Positions 19,139 through 28,027 are shown, numbered from the stretch's first letter. The stretch is DNA of 64,000 nucleotides from Methylophilus sp. 42 (GCF_000384155.1 NZ_KB913031.1:992001-1056000), one strand, 5' to 3'. Numbers and translations are program-made. Notes: a model not told the origin generated them from the letters alone.

Positions 19139-20227
19139 ATGACAAATATGAAAACATTAAGAGCGATCGTACTGACTGCAGTTTTGGTGAGTGTCTCTGG
19201 TTGCGCCACAACCAATAAAGACCCACTGGAAGGCATCAACCGGGGAATTTATAAATTTAACGATGTGGCTGACCGTTATGCCATGAAACCCGTTGCCAAA
19301 GCCTACAAAGCCGTTGCGCCTACGCCTGTGCGTACTGGCATCAGCAACTTCTTTAGCAACCTCGGCACCTTGACCACCGTCGTGAATGACCTGTTGCAAC
19401 TGAAGTTTGCCCAGGCCTTTACCGATGCTGGCCGCTTTGTCATCAACTCTACCTTTGGTATTGCCGGTTTTATTGATGTGGCCAGCATGGATAATGTGCC
19501 AAAACACCAGGAAGACTTTGGTCAAACACTGGGTTACTGGGGCGTAGGTTCCGGCGCGTATCTGGTGCTGCCTATTGTTGGGCCGAGCACCGTGCGTGAT
19601 GCCAGCGGTTTGTTCATTGATACCGTGACTTCCGACCCGATTACCTATTTGCATAATACTGGCCAGATCCGTGCCCACAACCAGGTACGTGCGGTACAGT
19701 TGCTGGATAAACGCACGCAATTGCTGGATGCGACCGATTTGGTGGATAACGCGTCGATTGATCCCTATGCATTTATGCGTGATGCTTACCTGCAACGCCG
19801 TGCCAGCCTGATCCAGGATGGCCTGGTACCTAAAGAGTTGCTGGAAGATGAGTTTGAGCCTGCAGATGAAGATACGCCTAACCATTCAGAACAAACGCCA
19901 GCCACCACGGATGCCGTATTGTTGCAATCTGCCGCGCCAATCGAAGGCACTGCGACTGAGAATGCAGTCACTGAAGGTACACCGGTAGCGCAGCCAGCGC
20001 AAGCGGTGGATGCCTCTGAGTCTGTCGTTTCTGAGGCGACCGCTGCTGAAATGGTCATCGAGTTAAGCGAATCTGCGGAAATCGAGCCTGAGGCATTGCC
20101 GCCGATGCTGGATCAGTCTCAAGCAGATCAAGAACCCGTGGTTGAAAACGAAGCTGCAACTGCAGCCATGGTTGCGGGTGTTGATGAAACATTGTTGACC
20201 CTGGATGCTGCGGCGCCCGCGCAATAG
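19139..20227 (+). CDS. mlaA: MlaA family outer-membrane lipoprotein with long acidic tail
   Basis: MlaA (VacJ) removes misplaced phospholipids from the outer leaflet of the outer membrane. The precursor has a lipoprotein signal ending VSVSGCATT, then DPLEGINRGIYKFNDVADRY, TPVRTGISNFFSNLGT and LPIVGPSTVRDASGLFID, typical of the family. The start is ATG 19139 or 19148; neither has a good ribosome site. After about residue 235 the protein continues with some 125 residues rich in Glu, Ala, Thr and Pro, which are not part of the MlaA core. No mla transporter genes are nearby. It is a single-gene unit closed by a strong terminator. Confidence 0.92.
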   Translation: MTNMKTLRAIVLTAVLVSVSGCATTNKDPLEGINRGIYKFNDVADRYAMKPVAKAYKAVAPTPVRTGISNFFSNLGTLTTVVNDLLQLKFAQAFTDAGRFVINSTFGIAGFIDVASMDNVPKHQEDFGQTLGYWGVGSGAYLVLPIVGPSTVRDASGLFIDTVTSDPITYLHNTGQIRAHNQVRAVQLLDKRTQLLDATDLVDNASIDPYAFMRDAYLQRRASLIQDGLVPKELLEDEFEPADEDTPNHSEQTPATTDAVLLQSAAPIEGTATENAVTEGTPVAQPAQAVDASESVVSEATAAEMVIELSESAEIEPEALPPMLDQSQADQEPVVENEAATAAMVAGVDETLLTLDAAAPAQ

Positions 20228-20249
20228 TAGCCGACATCTTCGGTGATAC

Positions 20250-20282
20250 AAAAAAGGCTTTGCGTTGTGCAAAGCCTTTTTT
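20250..20282. terminator. Bidirectional terminator between mlaA and pmbA
   Basis: AAAAAAGGCTTTGC-GTTGT-GCAAAGCCTTTTTT is a long perfect stem flanked by A and T runs, placed between the convergent mlaA and pmbA genes. Confidence 0.9.
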
Positions 20283-20308
20283 ATTTGCTGTCACTGTGAC
20301 CGCGGTAT

Positions 20309-21631
20309 TTATTCCGCAGACGCGATGGTCATACGCTCAATCAGTATCGATCCAGTCAGTCTTGAGCTGTTCGGAATGGTATCGTTACCAATCGCAACAA
20401 TGCTTTTCAACATGTCTTTCATATTGCCCGCAATGGTGATTTCTTCTACCGGGTGCACAATCTGCCCGTTCTCTATCCAATAGCCAGCAGCCCCTCGGGA
20501 ATAGTCACCTGTCACCATATTCATACCGTGCCCCAATAGCTCTGTCACCAGCAAGCCGGTGCCCATGGTATGCAACAGTTGCTCAAGGCTATGGCCTGTT
20601 GAACGCACTATGATGTTGTGCGCACCACCGGCATTGCCTGTCGACTGCATGCCCAGCTTGCGGGCAGAATAGCTCCCCAGTAAATATCCTTGCAGCACAC
20701 CGTTTTCAACCAGTGTGCGTGGGCGGCAAGCCACGCCTTCACTATCAAAGGCACTGCTGGCAGCACCTTTGAGTACAAACGGGTTTTCATCAATCTGCAG
20801 CAATGCGCTGGCAATGGGCTGCCCCAGGCTGTCGAGCAAGAAAGAGGATTTTCGGTATAAGTTGCCGCCAGAGATCGCACTAATCAAGGTGCCGATCAGG
20901 CCGCTTGCCAATGGCGCCTCAAATAAGACCGGGTATTGCCCGGTTTTGATCGGGCGAGCACCCAGGCGCTTGACGGTGCGCGAGCCCGCCGTCTGGCCGA
21001 CTTGCTCCGGTGTGGCTAGGTCGTGCGCATCGCGCGCGCTGCTATACCAGTAATCACGTTGCATCAGGCCATCTGCTTCGGCAATCACCGAGCAGCTAAT
21101 GCTATGGCGCGAACTTGGGTAACCGCCAATAAAACCATGGCTATTGGCATAAGCAAATGCACCGCTCTGGCTATAAATGCTGGCACCTTCGCTGTTGCTA
21201 ATACGTGTATCTACGGCGAGGGCGGCGGCTTCACAACGCTTGGCCAATGCCAGTGCGGCGTCGACGTCAATCTGCCAGGGGTGGTGCAAGGATAAATCTG
21301 GAAATTCTGTCGCCATCAAATCGGCATCGGCCAAGCCGCAGAACGGGTCCTGCGCGGTATATTTTGCAATATTACAGGCGGCCTCAACCGTGTCTTTCAA
21401 GGCTTGAGGACTCAAGTCAGAGGTGCTGGCATAGCCTTTTCTCTGGCCAAAATATACCGTGACTGAACAGCCTTTGTCCCGGTTGTATTCAATATTTTCA
21501 GTCTCGCCTTGCCTGACGGACACATTCTGGCCGGTGCCAAAACTGACCTCTGCTTCGGCACTGCTGGCACCTGCTTTACGTGTCAGTTGAATAATGTCTT
21601 GGGCGATTTGTTGAAGTTGATCCGATTGCAT
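20309..21631 (-). CDS. pmbA: TldE/PmbA family metalloprotease subunit
   Basis: PmbA (TldE) is the non-catalytic partner of the TldD protease, known for processing microcin B17 and degrading CcdA in E. coli. From ATG 21631 the protein has 440 residues. AEVSFGTGQNVSVRQGETENIEYN, RKGYASTSDLSPQAL, RCEAAALAVD and the C-terminal TGNAGGAHNIIV and TVTGDYSRGAAGYWIENG-like segment match the family. The upstream extension to 21706 would overlap the divergent darP start and is rejected. tldD is not in the window. Divergence from darP is conserved across Betaproteobacteria. Confidence 0.94.
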   Translation of the reverse strand: MQSDQLQQIAQDIIQLTRKAGASSAEAEVSFGTGQNVSVRQGETENIEYNRDKGCSVTVYFGQRKGYASTSDLSPQALKDTVEAACNIAKYTAQDPFCGLADADLMATEFPDLSLHHPWQIDVDAALALAKRCEAAALAVDTRISNSEGASIYSQSGAFAYANSHGFIGGYPSSRHSISCSVIAEADGLMQRDYWYSSARDAHDLATPEQVGQTAGSRTVKRLGARPIKTGQYPVLFEAPLASGLIGTLISAISGGNLYRKSSFLLDSLGQPIASALLQIDENPFVLKGAASSAFDSEGVACRPRTLVENGVLQGYLLGSYSARKLGMQSTGNAGGAHNIIVRSTGHSLEQLLHTMGTGLLVTELLGHGMNMVTGDYSRGAAGYWIENGQIVHPVEEITIAGNMKDMLKSIVAIGNDTIPNSSRLTGSILIERMTIASAE

Positions 21632-21704
21632 GCTGTACGCGCTTGTTTCTTGCTTGGCAGTTAAAACTGTTATCATACCCGATTTGGCAGAGATTGCTTT
21701 TACC

Positions 21705-22265
21705 ATGACATCTGAAACCTTTGATGATTCCCAACCCAGTAAAACCAGATTGAAAGCAGAGGCGGATGCTGCGCAGGAAATAGGCCGTCAATTGGTTGCG
21801 CTACCTAAGGATAGATTGAAGAAACTTCAATTAGAGGAATCCTTGCTGGATGCCATTGCCGAAGCCAAGCGCATTACTGCGAATGGCGCCATTCGTCGCC
21901 AGATGCAATATATTGGCCGTTTGATGCGTGACACTGATTTGGCGCCTATCGTCGAGCAACTGCAAAAATGGGACGGCAAACACAAGGAAGAAAATGCCCG
22001 CTTTCATCACATGGAGCGCTGGCGTATGCGCTTGCTTGAGGATGTTAAAGTGATCGAGTTGTTTATTGCTGAGTTTCCGCAAACCAATGTGCAGCAAATG
22101 CGTACCCTGATTCGCAATGCACAAAAAGAGCATGCCGCAGGCAAGCCACCCAAAAGTAGCCGCGAACTGTTTAAAGTGATTCGCGAAGTGATGGAGGGTA
22201 AAAGTGGTGCCGAAGATGATGCGTTTGATGCAGAGATGCCAGAAGACGAGTCTTTGGACGATTAA
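21705..22265 (+). CDS. darP: Dual-action ribosomal maturation protein DarP (YjgA, DUF615)
   Basis: DarP (YjgA) associates with pre-50S particles and helps large-subunit assembly. From ATG 21705 it has 186 residues with DAAQEIGRQLVALPKDRLKKLQLEESLLDAIAEAKRI, IRRQMQYIGRLMRD and ERWRMRLLED motifs. The C-terminus is acidic. It is divergent from pmbA across a 73-base gap, an arrangement shared with E. coli yjgA-pmbA. Confidence 0.94.
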   Translation: MTSETFDDSQPSKTRLKAEADAAQEIGRQLVALPKDRLKKLQLEESLLDAIAEAKRITANGAIRRQMQYIGRLMRDTDLAPIVEQLQKWDGKHKEENARFHHMERWRMRLLEDVKVIELFIAEFPQTNVQQMRTLIRNAQKEHAAGKPPKSSRELFKVIREVMEGKSGAEDDAFDAEMPEDESLDD

Positions 22266-22342
22266 TCATAAAACAAGATTGAATTAGCGAGTGGCGACTC
22301 TGGGTCAACGACTTGCTAATGACATGAAAGAGGGGAGGCAAC

Positions 22343-22594
22343 ATGCACAGCCATATTGATCTGGAACTTGATTTAACGGGTCTGGAAAGTCCGCTGCCCA
22401 TGTTGAAAACAAAGGATGCGCTGGATCACTTGTTGCCAGGGCAGGTCATGCTGGTAAAAACCACCGCCGCTGGCAGTGAGCAGAATATTCGTAATTTGAT
22501 CAATAATCACCCGGTCAAATTATTGTCCTTAAACAAGGATAATGGCGTATTTCATTTTTTGATCGCAAAAGAAGCTGTATTGGCGGGTGAATAA
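22343..22594 (+). CDS. TusA/SirA-like protein lacking the active-site cysteine
   Basis: An 83-residue protein with the TusA (SirA-like) fold pattern. An LELDLTGLESPLPMLKTKDAL segment is followed by two-layer alpha/beta elements and FHFLIAKEA. TusA proteins carry persulfide on the Cys of a GLxCPxP motif. Here the position is Ser16 (codon AGT at 22388-22390), so sulfur transfer by that residue is not possible. A strong GGGGAGG ribosome site precedes ATG 22343, showing it is translated. It may be a regulatory or degenerate TusA paralogue. It lies between darP and the convergent gcr gene. Confidence 0.8.
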   Translation: MHSHIDLELDLTGLESPLPMLKTKDALDHLLPGQVMLVKTTAAGSEQNIRNLINNHPVKLLSLNKDNGVFHFLIAKEAVLAGE

Positions 22595-22617
22595 GAGACT
22601 GCGCATCATGTTTTATA

Positions 22618-22642
22618 AGCAGGCTGTAAAAAACAGCCTGCT
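22618..22642. terminator. Hairpin between the TusA-like gene and gcr
   Basis: AGCAGGCTGT-AAAAA-ACAGCCTGCT is a perfect 10-bp stem between convergent genes. The following T-rich tracts are modest on both strands, so it is a likely but not strong terminator. Confidence 0.65.
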
Positions 22643-22651
22643 GTTTCAAGT

Positions 22652-24622
22652 TTATTCCGGTTTTTTTGGCGGTAGTAAAAACTTGCCAGGTTGACGATAC
22701 AACGCCGTCAACAGTTCCAGCCAAAAAGCTTTCCAGTGACGGTAACGTACTTTTCTCGATTTCATCGCCACATAAATCGCCAGGCCGAAGCTGGTGATCA
22801 GGTTGGTGGTACCGACTAATGCGATGCCGAGTATGGTGGTTGCAATAATGTAGTGGCTGACCTGAAAGTCCAGGGCTGGCAAAGCGTAGCCGGCAAATGC
22901 CGCCACAAAAGTGACGTGGCGGATATCCAGCGGCAAGCCCAACATAACGCCCAAGCCGGACGCAAAACCCAGCAAGCAGCCAAAGTAGAAGTTACCCGCC
23001 AGTGCGCCCAGGTTGTGGCGGATATATTCGGTAATGCGCCACAGGCGATCTTTGCCTAGAAGATTTTGCAGCCAGTGCAAATGGCCTAAACGCTCCGGAA
23101 TCCGGTTGTAAGCGGCTAAATTGTCGTGGTAGCCAGCGATCAGCCCGGATAAAAACAGGCAGACACCCGCTACCGCGGCATACATGACTGTCAGGCTGAT
23201 CAGCGGGTTATTACTATCCAGTAAGGCATGCGCTTTTTCGGCGCCAATAAAATGATGGCCGGTGGCTTGCATGATCAGCCAGTCAATCAGGATCGCCATC
23301 GGAATTACCACCACCACATTACCCAGAATGGCAATGGTCTGGCTGCTGGTGGTTTGCGCGACGATATTCACCAGGTTATGGATGTTTTTGCTATCGTGGC
23401 CATGGTCATCTATGGTGGAAGCGATGGTTGCCGCCGTCATCGCCGGTTGTTTGGTGGCGACGGTAAAGTGCAGCAAATGGATAATGACAAAGCCCAGGCC
23501 GTAATTGAGGCTAAACAATATTGCTTCTGTCAGCGGCGGCAGGTGGTAGCTGGCAATCATGATTTTAATCATGCCCATGATGGCGATAATAATGCCCGCG
23601 CCCATGGCTGAGCCCATCAGTTTGAAGTATTCATTGCGGTGTTGCGCGATGTAATGCTCGCCGGTGTGGCTGGCGTTTTCAGTCACGCGCAGGGCCAGTA
23701 ATTCTGTATTTTGGCGCCAGTATTCAGACAGGTTGTTTTTCTTGCATTCGGCATCCACCAATTGTTTGAGCAAACGTGTGATGGCGTGGCTAACATCATG
23801 CTTCAGGATCAGGCCATGCAAAATATCCAGCAATAACTGCATGCGTTGAATTTGCTGCAATATCCGTTGCATCAGTGCCGTGAGCGAAATGCTGGTCCCG
23901 GTTTTGGCATTCGATTTGCGGATTTCATACGTCAGTTGCTCGCAGCGTTTAAGCACGCTGTACAAATGCTGGATGTCTTCTGCCTGAATCGCCGGCAGTG
24001 CCAGAAACTGTTGAATCTCGATGTTCTGCGTAATAAACGGCGAGCCATTCGACTCCAGGTCTTCATGCTGTAAAATCAGCTCGGGATCCAGTCCAGAAGC
24101 AGATAAACGATATGACAGCACCTGTAGTGCATCTTTGACTTCCTGGATACAGTTTTGCTGTTGCTGCGCGTCACCCTGGCTGATGTCTAGCGTCTGCATG
24201 AAGTCGCGCCAGACGGTGTCCGGCATGCCAATGACCCAGTCGACATCACTGTTTTTGTGAAATATCTGCCCAAACACATCTTTCAGGTATTTGGGGTCTG
24301 GCACATCGGGCAGTAGCTTGTGCCAGAGGCGACGGTAGATTTCGGTGAAAAAACCAAGGTCAGACTGGATGCCATGGTCGGAATAGAGCGAAATCACACT
24401 TTTTTCGTCCAGTAACCTGAGCAGGCTGTTACGCAATGACAAGGCATACTGTGGATGTTGCTGCAGCAGAAAGCACAAAGCCTGTAACGCCTTGCTGGCG
24501 CTCTCGATGTCGGTGGACACCTTGGGGCGGATATCGTCGAACAGCGTCCGCAAGAATTGGATATCGTCCAGGTCACCGGCAGCTTCACGGGCTGCCTGAT
24601 GCTCGAAGGTAGGTTGAAACAT
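22652..24622 (-). CDS. Gcr-like 'site-specific recombinase' family membrane protein
   Basis: A 656-residue protein resembling the family annotated as site-specific recombinase Gcr after a Neisseria gene. The N-terminal half is soluble and helical. The second half has about six hydrophobic segments (for example AMGAGIIIAIMGMIKIMIASY and FGCLLGFASGLGVMLGLPLDI). I see no tyrosine- or serine-recombinase motifs, so an enzymatic DNA recombinase is unlikely; a membrane function is inferred. ATG 24622 is chosen (MFQPTFEHQAAREA); the frame extends to 24655. It is transcribed alone or with the PDZ gene upstream. Confidence 0.8.
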   Translation of the reverse strand: MFQPTFEHQAAREAAGDLDDIQFLRTLFDDIRPKVSTDIESASKALQALCFLLQQHPQYALSLRNSLLRLLDEKSVISLYSDHGIQSDLGFFTEIYRRLWHKLLPDVPDPKYLKDVFGQIFHKNSDVDWVIGMPDTVWRDFMQTLDISQGDAQQQQNCIQEVKDALQVLSYRLSASGLDPELILQHEDLESNGSPFITQNIEIQQFLALPAIQAEDIQHLYSVLKRCEQLTYEIRKSNAKTGTSISLTALMQRILQQIQRMQLLLDILHGLILKHDVSHAITRLLKQLVDAECKKNNLSEYWRQNTELLALRVTENASHTGEHYIAQHRNEYFKLMGSAMGAGIIIAIMGMIKIMIASYHLPPLTEAILFSLNYGLGFVIIHLLHFTVATKQPAMTAATIASTIDDHGHDSKNIHNLVNIVAQTTSSQTIAILGNVVVVIPMAILIDWLIMQATGHHFIGAEKAHALLDSNNPLISLTVMYAAVAGVCLFLSGLIAGYHDNLAAYNRIPERLGHLHWLQNLLGKDRLWRITEYIRHNLGALAGNFYFGCLLGFASGLGVMLGLPLDIRHVTFVAAFAGYALPALDFQVSHYIIATTILGIALVGTTNLITSFGLAIYVAMKSRKVRYRHWKAFWLELLTALYRQPGKFLLPPKKPE

Positions 24623-24719
24623 GCACAACACTTTCTGTAATTCTATTTTTAACAAAGGGATTGCCGCTTACATGGGGAGTAGGGTGGCAATCGCTCGGGG
24701 GCTACTAAAGTCGTGGCCG

Positions 24720-25523
24720 TTATAACTGTACATCAGTCGCCAGTGGCTCTCCCTGACGCTCCAATTGCAATTTGACGGCTTTGCCGCGGTATTTTCTCAC
24801 CAGGTTGGAGAGTTGGGCCGCATCATCCACTTTTTCGTTGTTGAGGCTCAGCAATTGATCGCCACGCACCACACCGCCTTTTTCAGCTGCAGAGCCATGG
24901 ATCACTGCGATCACGCGTACGCCCTCACTGCTGGCAGTGCTAGTTGGCACATTCTCACCCTGCGTCGCCTGTTTAGGCACCAGTTTAATCACATGGATAC
25001 CCAGCAGCGGAGGTGGCAGTTTTGCCCAGTAGGTGGCGTAATAGCGATAGCTGCCGGCGGTTGCCGCCACATCTTTTTCGGTCAACGATTGCCCTTTTTT
25101 AACCGCTTCTTTGATGACTTCCATTCTGGATGATGGCGAAGCACCACCTGCCTTTTTCATATAAACCAGGATGCTGTCGGCCTGGATAGCACGGCCATGG
25201 TTGCGGGCTTGCTCGGCATCGACTTCGCCCGCTTCAAAGCTACTGAACCCCATCAGGTCATAGCCGTTTTCCAGCATCCTGATATTGTCTTCATCGCGGC
25301 GCGTACCACTGAACAGCTGCGGTTCTGGGTTCGCTTGCAACGAGTGTAAATCACCCTGATTTTGTGCCTGGTAATGGTTGCTGTAAGGGTTATCTTCTGC
25401 CCAGGTGGCAGGGCTGAAGGCGAGGGCTGCCAGCATGGCAGCATGCTTAACATATAAGGACCACTTGCTTGATAAGGAAGGGGCGGGCATAACGGACTGT
25501 CCAGGCTTGCACAGGGGGTTCAT
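24720..25523 (-). CDS. Secreted PDZ-domain protein
   Basis: A 267-residue exported protein. The N-terminus has a basic region then a hydrophobic stretch (HAAMLAALAFSPATWA) ending in a likely signal-peptidase site. A PDZ domain occupies about the last 85 residues (VRVIAVIHGSAAEKGGVVRGDQLLSLNN). The middle section contains LENGYDLMGFSSFEAGEVD and LVYMKKAGG, and resembles no enzyme known to me. GGAGA precedes ATG 25523 with normal spacing, favouring this start over 25535. There is no protease domain, so it is more likely an adaptor. It overlaps nothing but is divergent from mog. Confidence 0.75.
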   Translation of the reverse strand: MNPLCKPGQSVMPAPSLSSKWSLYVKHAAMLAALAFSPATWAEDNPYSNHYQAQNQGDLHSLQANPEPQLFSGTRRDEDNIRMLENGYDLMGFSSFEAGEVDAEQARNHGRAIQADSILVYMKKAGGASPSSRMEVIKEAVKKGQSLTEKDVAATAGSYRYYATYWAKLPPPLLGIHVIKLVPKQATQGENVPTSTASSEGVRVIAVIHGSAAEKGGVVRGDQLLSLNNEKVDDAAQLSNLVRKYRGKAVKLQLERQGEPLATDVQL

Positions 25524-25607
25524 CGAATTCTCCATGATCGAATGACAGGTTGTAATGTTATGATGTATTGGTACATTAACACAGTCACCATTGACATAGA
25601 CCAGGTT

Positions 25608-26207
25608 ATGCAAGAACAATTCGCGCGCATTGGATTAGTTTCTATCAGTGATCGTGCCTCGCAGGGCGTATATGAAGACAAGGGCATCCCGGCGCTTACC
25701 GCCTGGCTGGCACAAGCCCTGGTTTCTCCATATACCGTCTCCAGCCGCCTGATTGCCGATGATCAAGCGACTATTTCCCAGGCTCTCAAACAACTGGTGG
25801 ACGAAGAAGGTTGCCACCTGGTGCTGACCACGGGCGGCACCGGCCCTGCGCTCAGGGATGTAACGCCGGAGGCGACATTGGCGATTGCCGACCGTGACAT
25901 GCCAGGCTTCGGTGAGCAAATGCGGCAAATCAGCCTGCGTTTTGTGCCGACGGCGATTTTGTCGCGCCAAGTGGCGGTGATCCGCAAGCAATGCCTGGTG
26001 ATTAACTTGCCGGGACAGCCCAAATCGATACAGGAAACGCTGGAAGGCCTTAAAGATAACGAAGGCAATACGCTGGTGCCGGGTATTTTTGCGGCAGTGC
26101 CGTATTGCCTGGATTTGCTGGCGACCAGCGACAAACCGATGCCTTATCTGGAAACTGACGAAACCATCGTCAAATCTTTTCGTCCTAAATCTGCCATTCG
26201 TAAATAA
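25608..26207 (+). CDS. mog: Molybdopterin adenylyltransferase
   Basis: MogA adenylylates molybdopterin before molybdenum insertion in molybdenum cofactor synthesis. The 199-residue protein begins MQEQFARIGLVSISDRAS and contains GIPALTAWL, LVLTTGGTGPALRDVTPEAT with the MPT-binding GGTG motif, and INLPGQPKSIQE. The frame extends to 25542 but those codons overlap the promoter region of the divergent PDZ gene. The family also includes MoaB; the length and motifs favour Mog. No other molybdenum cofactor genes are in the window. Confidence 0.9.
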   Translation: MQEQFARIGLVSISDRASQGVYEDKGIPALTAWLAQALVSPYTVSSRLIADDQATISQALKQLVDEEGCHLVLTTGGTGPALRDVTPEATLAIADRDMPGFGEQMRQISLRFVPTAILSRQVAVIRKQCLVINLPGQPKSIQETLEGLKDNEGNTLVPGIFAAVPYCLDLLATSDKPMPYLETDETIVKSFRPKSAIRK

Positions 26208-26237
26208 ACTCAATTCTTCAGTAATTAAAGACATTGC

Positions 26238-26594
26238 ATGCGTTACCACACCATTTCCCGGCTGATTTTTATAAGTTGTTTTGCTTTGCTGACCTATTTG
26301 TTGCTGATGGAAATGGCGCCAACAAACGATGGCTCGATTTACAAAGACAAAATTCAGCATGTGATTGCCTTTGGTGGTGTCACTTTCTGGGGCTTGTTGG
26401 CATTTCAACGTTTTCCTAAAACGACTTTGTTCGGGCTGACCGCATTTGGTGCGCTGATGGAAGTATTGCAAGGCATACTCACTACCACCAGGCAGCCCAG
26501 CGTCTATGACTGGCTGGCGGATGTCGTTGGTATTTTGCTGGCTTGGGGCATAGCCACGGTGTGGTTGCGCTGGTGGCAGGGTCGTCGTGGCTGA
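26238..26594 (+). CDS. VanZ-like membrane protein
   Basis: A 118-residue protein with four hydrophobic segments. It carries the VanZ-family pattern KIQHVIAFGGVTFWGLLAF followed by FGALMEVLQGILTTTRQPSVYDWLADVVGILLAW (the conserved E-x3-Q and D-x2-A-D positions). Function in Gram-negative bacteria is unknown; it has no link here to vancomycin resistance genes. Its stop overlaps the GTG start of thiL by eight bases, so it opens the vanZ-thiL-pgpA-pncC run. Confidence 0.85.
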   Translation: MRYHTISRLIFISCFALLTYLLLMEMAPTNDGSIYKDKIQHVIAFGGVTFWGLLAFQRFPKTTLFGLTAFGALMEVLQGILTTTRQPSVYDWLADVVGILLAWGIATVWLRWWQGRRG

Positions 26595-27534
26595 ATTTGC
26601 GCTGATTGCCAAATATTTTACCCGGCCGGTACAAGCTGATCTGGGCGTGGGCGATGATGCGGCTCTGATTCGCGTGCGACCTGGCTATCAGTTAGCGGTG
26701 TCGGCAGATATGTCAGTGGCAGGCACACATTTTTTTGCCGATATTGACCCATTTGCCATCGGCTGGAAATCGATGGCGGTGAATGTCAGTGATATGGCCG
26801 CCATGGGCGCCGAGCCAAAATGGGCCACCTTGTCGATTGCCTTGCCAGAGGTTGATGGGTCCTGGTTGCAAAGGTTTAGTGACGGGCTGTTTGCCTGTGC
26901 TGATGCTTTTGGCGTGTCACTGATTGGCGGTGACACCACGCGCGGACCATTGAATATCGCGATTAATATCATGGGTGAAGTGCCGCAAGGCCAGGCATTG
27001 CAGCGCAATGGCGCGCAAGCGGGCGATGATATCTGGGTCAGTGGCGTATTGGGGCAAGCTACCTTATGGTTGCAGCATCGTTTAGGCAAGCTGGATGTGC
27101 ATGCCGAAGAACTCGCTGCGCTGGCCACGGCCATGCACCACCCGCAACCGTGCGTGGCGTTAGGGCTGGCGTTGCGTGGCATAGCTAGTGCCGCACTGGA
27201 TATTTCAGATGGCTTGCTGGCAGATCTGGCGCACATACTAGAGGCGTCTGCCGTTGGCGCTGAACTGGATTGGGCGGCAATGCCCAAGCCATTGTTGCCG
27301 CTGTCGTCAGTGACTGACGCTGTGTTGCAACAGGCAGTGTTGGCCGGTGGCGATGATTATGAATTATGTTTTACTGCTGCGCCGCAGCACAGGGATGCTT
27401 TGCAGGCACTTTCAACGCAACTGGGGTTGCACTTGAGCCGTATCGGGAAAGTGACTGCGCATGCAGGTTTGCAGGTGTTAAACGGTGAGGCTCGCATCGA
27501 CTTATCGCAGAAAGGATATGCGCATTTTGGCTAA
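26587..27534 (+). CDS. thiL: Thiamine-monophosphate kinase
   Basis: ThiL phosphorylates thiamine monophosphate to the active cofactor thiamine diphosphate. The 315-residue protein starts at GTG 26587 inside the end of the VanZ-like gene. AEFALIAKYF, GVGDDAALI, SADMSVAGTHFF, AVNVSDMAAMGAEP, LIGGDTTRG, ALDISDGLLADL and GGDDYELCFTA are the ATP, metal and substrate motifs. pgpA begins before thiL ends, an organisation common in Proteobacteria. Confidence 0.96.
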   Translation: MAEFALIAKYFTRPVQADLGVGDDAALIRVRPGYQLAVSADMSVAGTHFFADIDPFAIGWKSMAVNVSDMAAMGAEPKWATLSIALPEVDGSWLQRFSDGLFACADAFGVSLIGGDTTRGPLNIAINIMGEVPQGQALQRNGAQAGDDIWVSGVLGQATLWLQHRLGKLDVHAEELAALATAMHHPQPCVALGLALRGIASAALDISDGLLADLAHILEASAVGAELDWAAMPKPLLPLSSVTDAVLQQAVLAGGDDYELCFTAAPQHRDALQALSTQLGLHLSRIGKVTAHAGLQVLNGEARIDLSQKGYAHFG

Positions 27535-28027
27535 TGACCGTCAGCCACCGCAGCCGCCAAGTTGGCGCTTGCTGTTTTCACATCCTTTACATTGCCTGAG
27601 TTTTGGCCTGGGCACCGGCTTGTCGCCCAAAGCGCCCGGTACCGTCGGCACATTATTGGGCTTTCCACTGTATTGGCTATTGATGAATTTGCCACTCGCA
27701 CAGCAGTGCTTAAGTTTAGGCGTGTTGTTCTTGCTCGGCGTCTGGTGTTGTGAAGTGACAGGGCGCGCACTAGGTGTCAGTGACCATGGTGCCATTGTGT
27801 GGGATGAAGTGGTGGCGATGGCCGCGGTGTTGATCACGGTGCCCTTCACCTTGGGCTGGGGCCTAGCTGCGTTTGCCAGCTTTCGCTTGTTTGATATCTG
27901 GAAGCCTTTTCCGATCGGCTGGGTGGATCAGCGCGTAAAAGGTGGCTTTGGGGTGATGCTGGATGATGTCTTGGCCGCAATCATGGCCATGCTGGTATTG
28001 CAAGTCGCGCAAGGGTTTTTGTCATGA
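27518..28027 (+). CDS. pgpA: Phosphatidylglycerophosphatase A
   Basis: PgpA dephosphorylates phosphatidylglycerol phosphate to phosphatidylglycerol in the inner membrane. The 169-residue protein contains FGLGTGLSPKAPGTVGTLLGFPLYW, HGAIVWDEVVAMAAVL and RLFDIWKPFPIGWVDQRVKGGFGVMLDDVLAA, the family motifs, with several hydrophobic spans. The start is uncertain: ATG 27518 has a purine-rich AAAGGA very close upstream and overlaps thiL by 17 bases. Its stop overlaps the pncC start (ATGA). Confidence 0.95.
   Translation: MRILANDRQPPQPPSWRLLFSHPLHCLSFGLGTGLSPKAPGTVGTLLGFPLYWLLMNLPLAQQCLSLGVLFLLGVWCCEVTGRALGVSDHGAIVWDEVVAMAAVLITVPFTLGWGLAAFASFRLFDIWKPFPIGWVDQRVKGGFGVMLDDVLAAIMAMLVLQVAQGFLS

Noticed and set aside
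19157-19885. Minus-strand open frame of 242 residues
   Set aside because: Antisense to mlaA, with no ribosome site or recognisable motif.
22652-24622. Evidence of a mobile element from the 'recombinase' name
   Set aside because: The gene is a membrane protein in a core context, with no inverted repeats, integrase motifs or attachment sites nearby.
25635-26612. Minus-strand open frame of 325 residues
   Set aside because: It runs antisense to mog and the VanZ-like gene, both of which are well supported; composition is Arg/His/Gln-rich as expected for a shadow frame.
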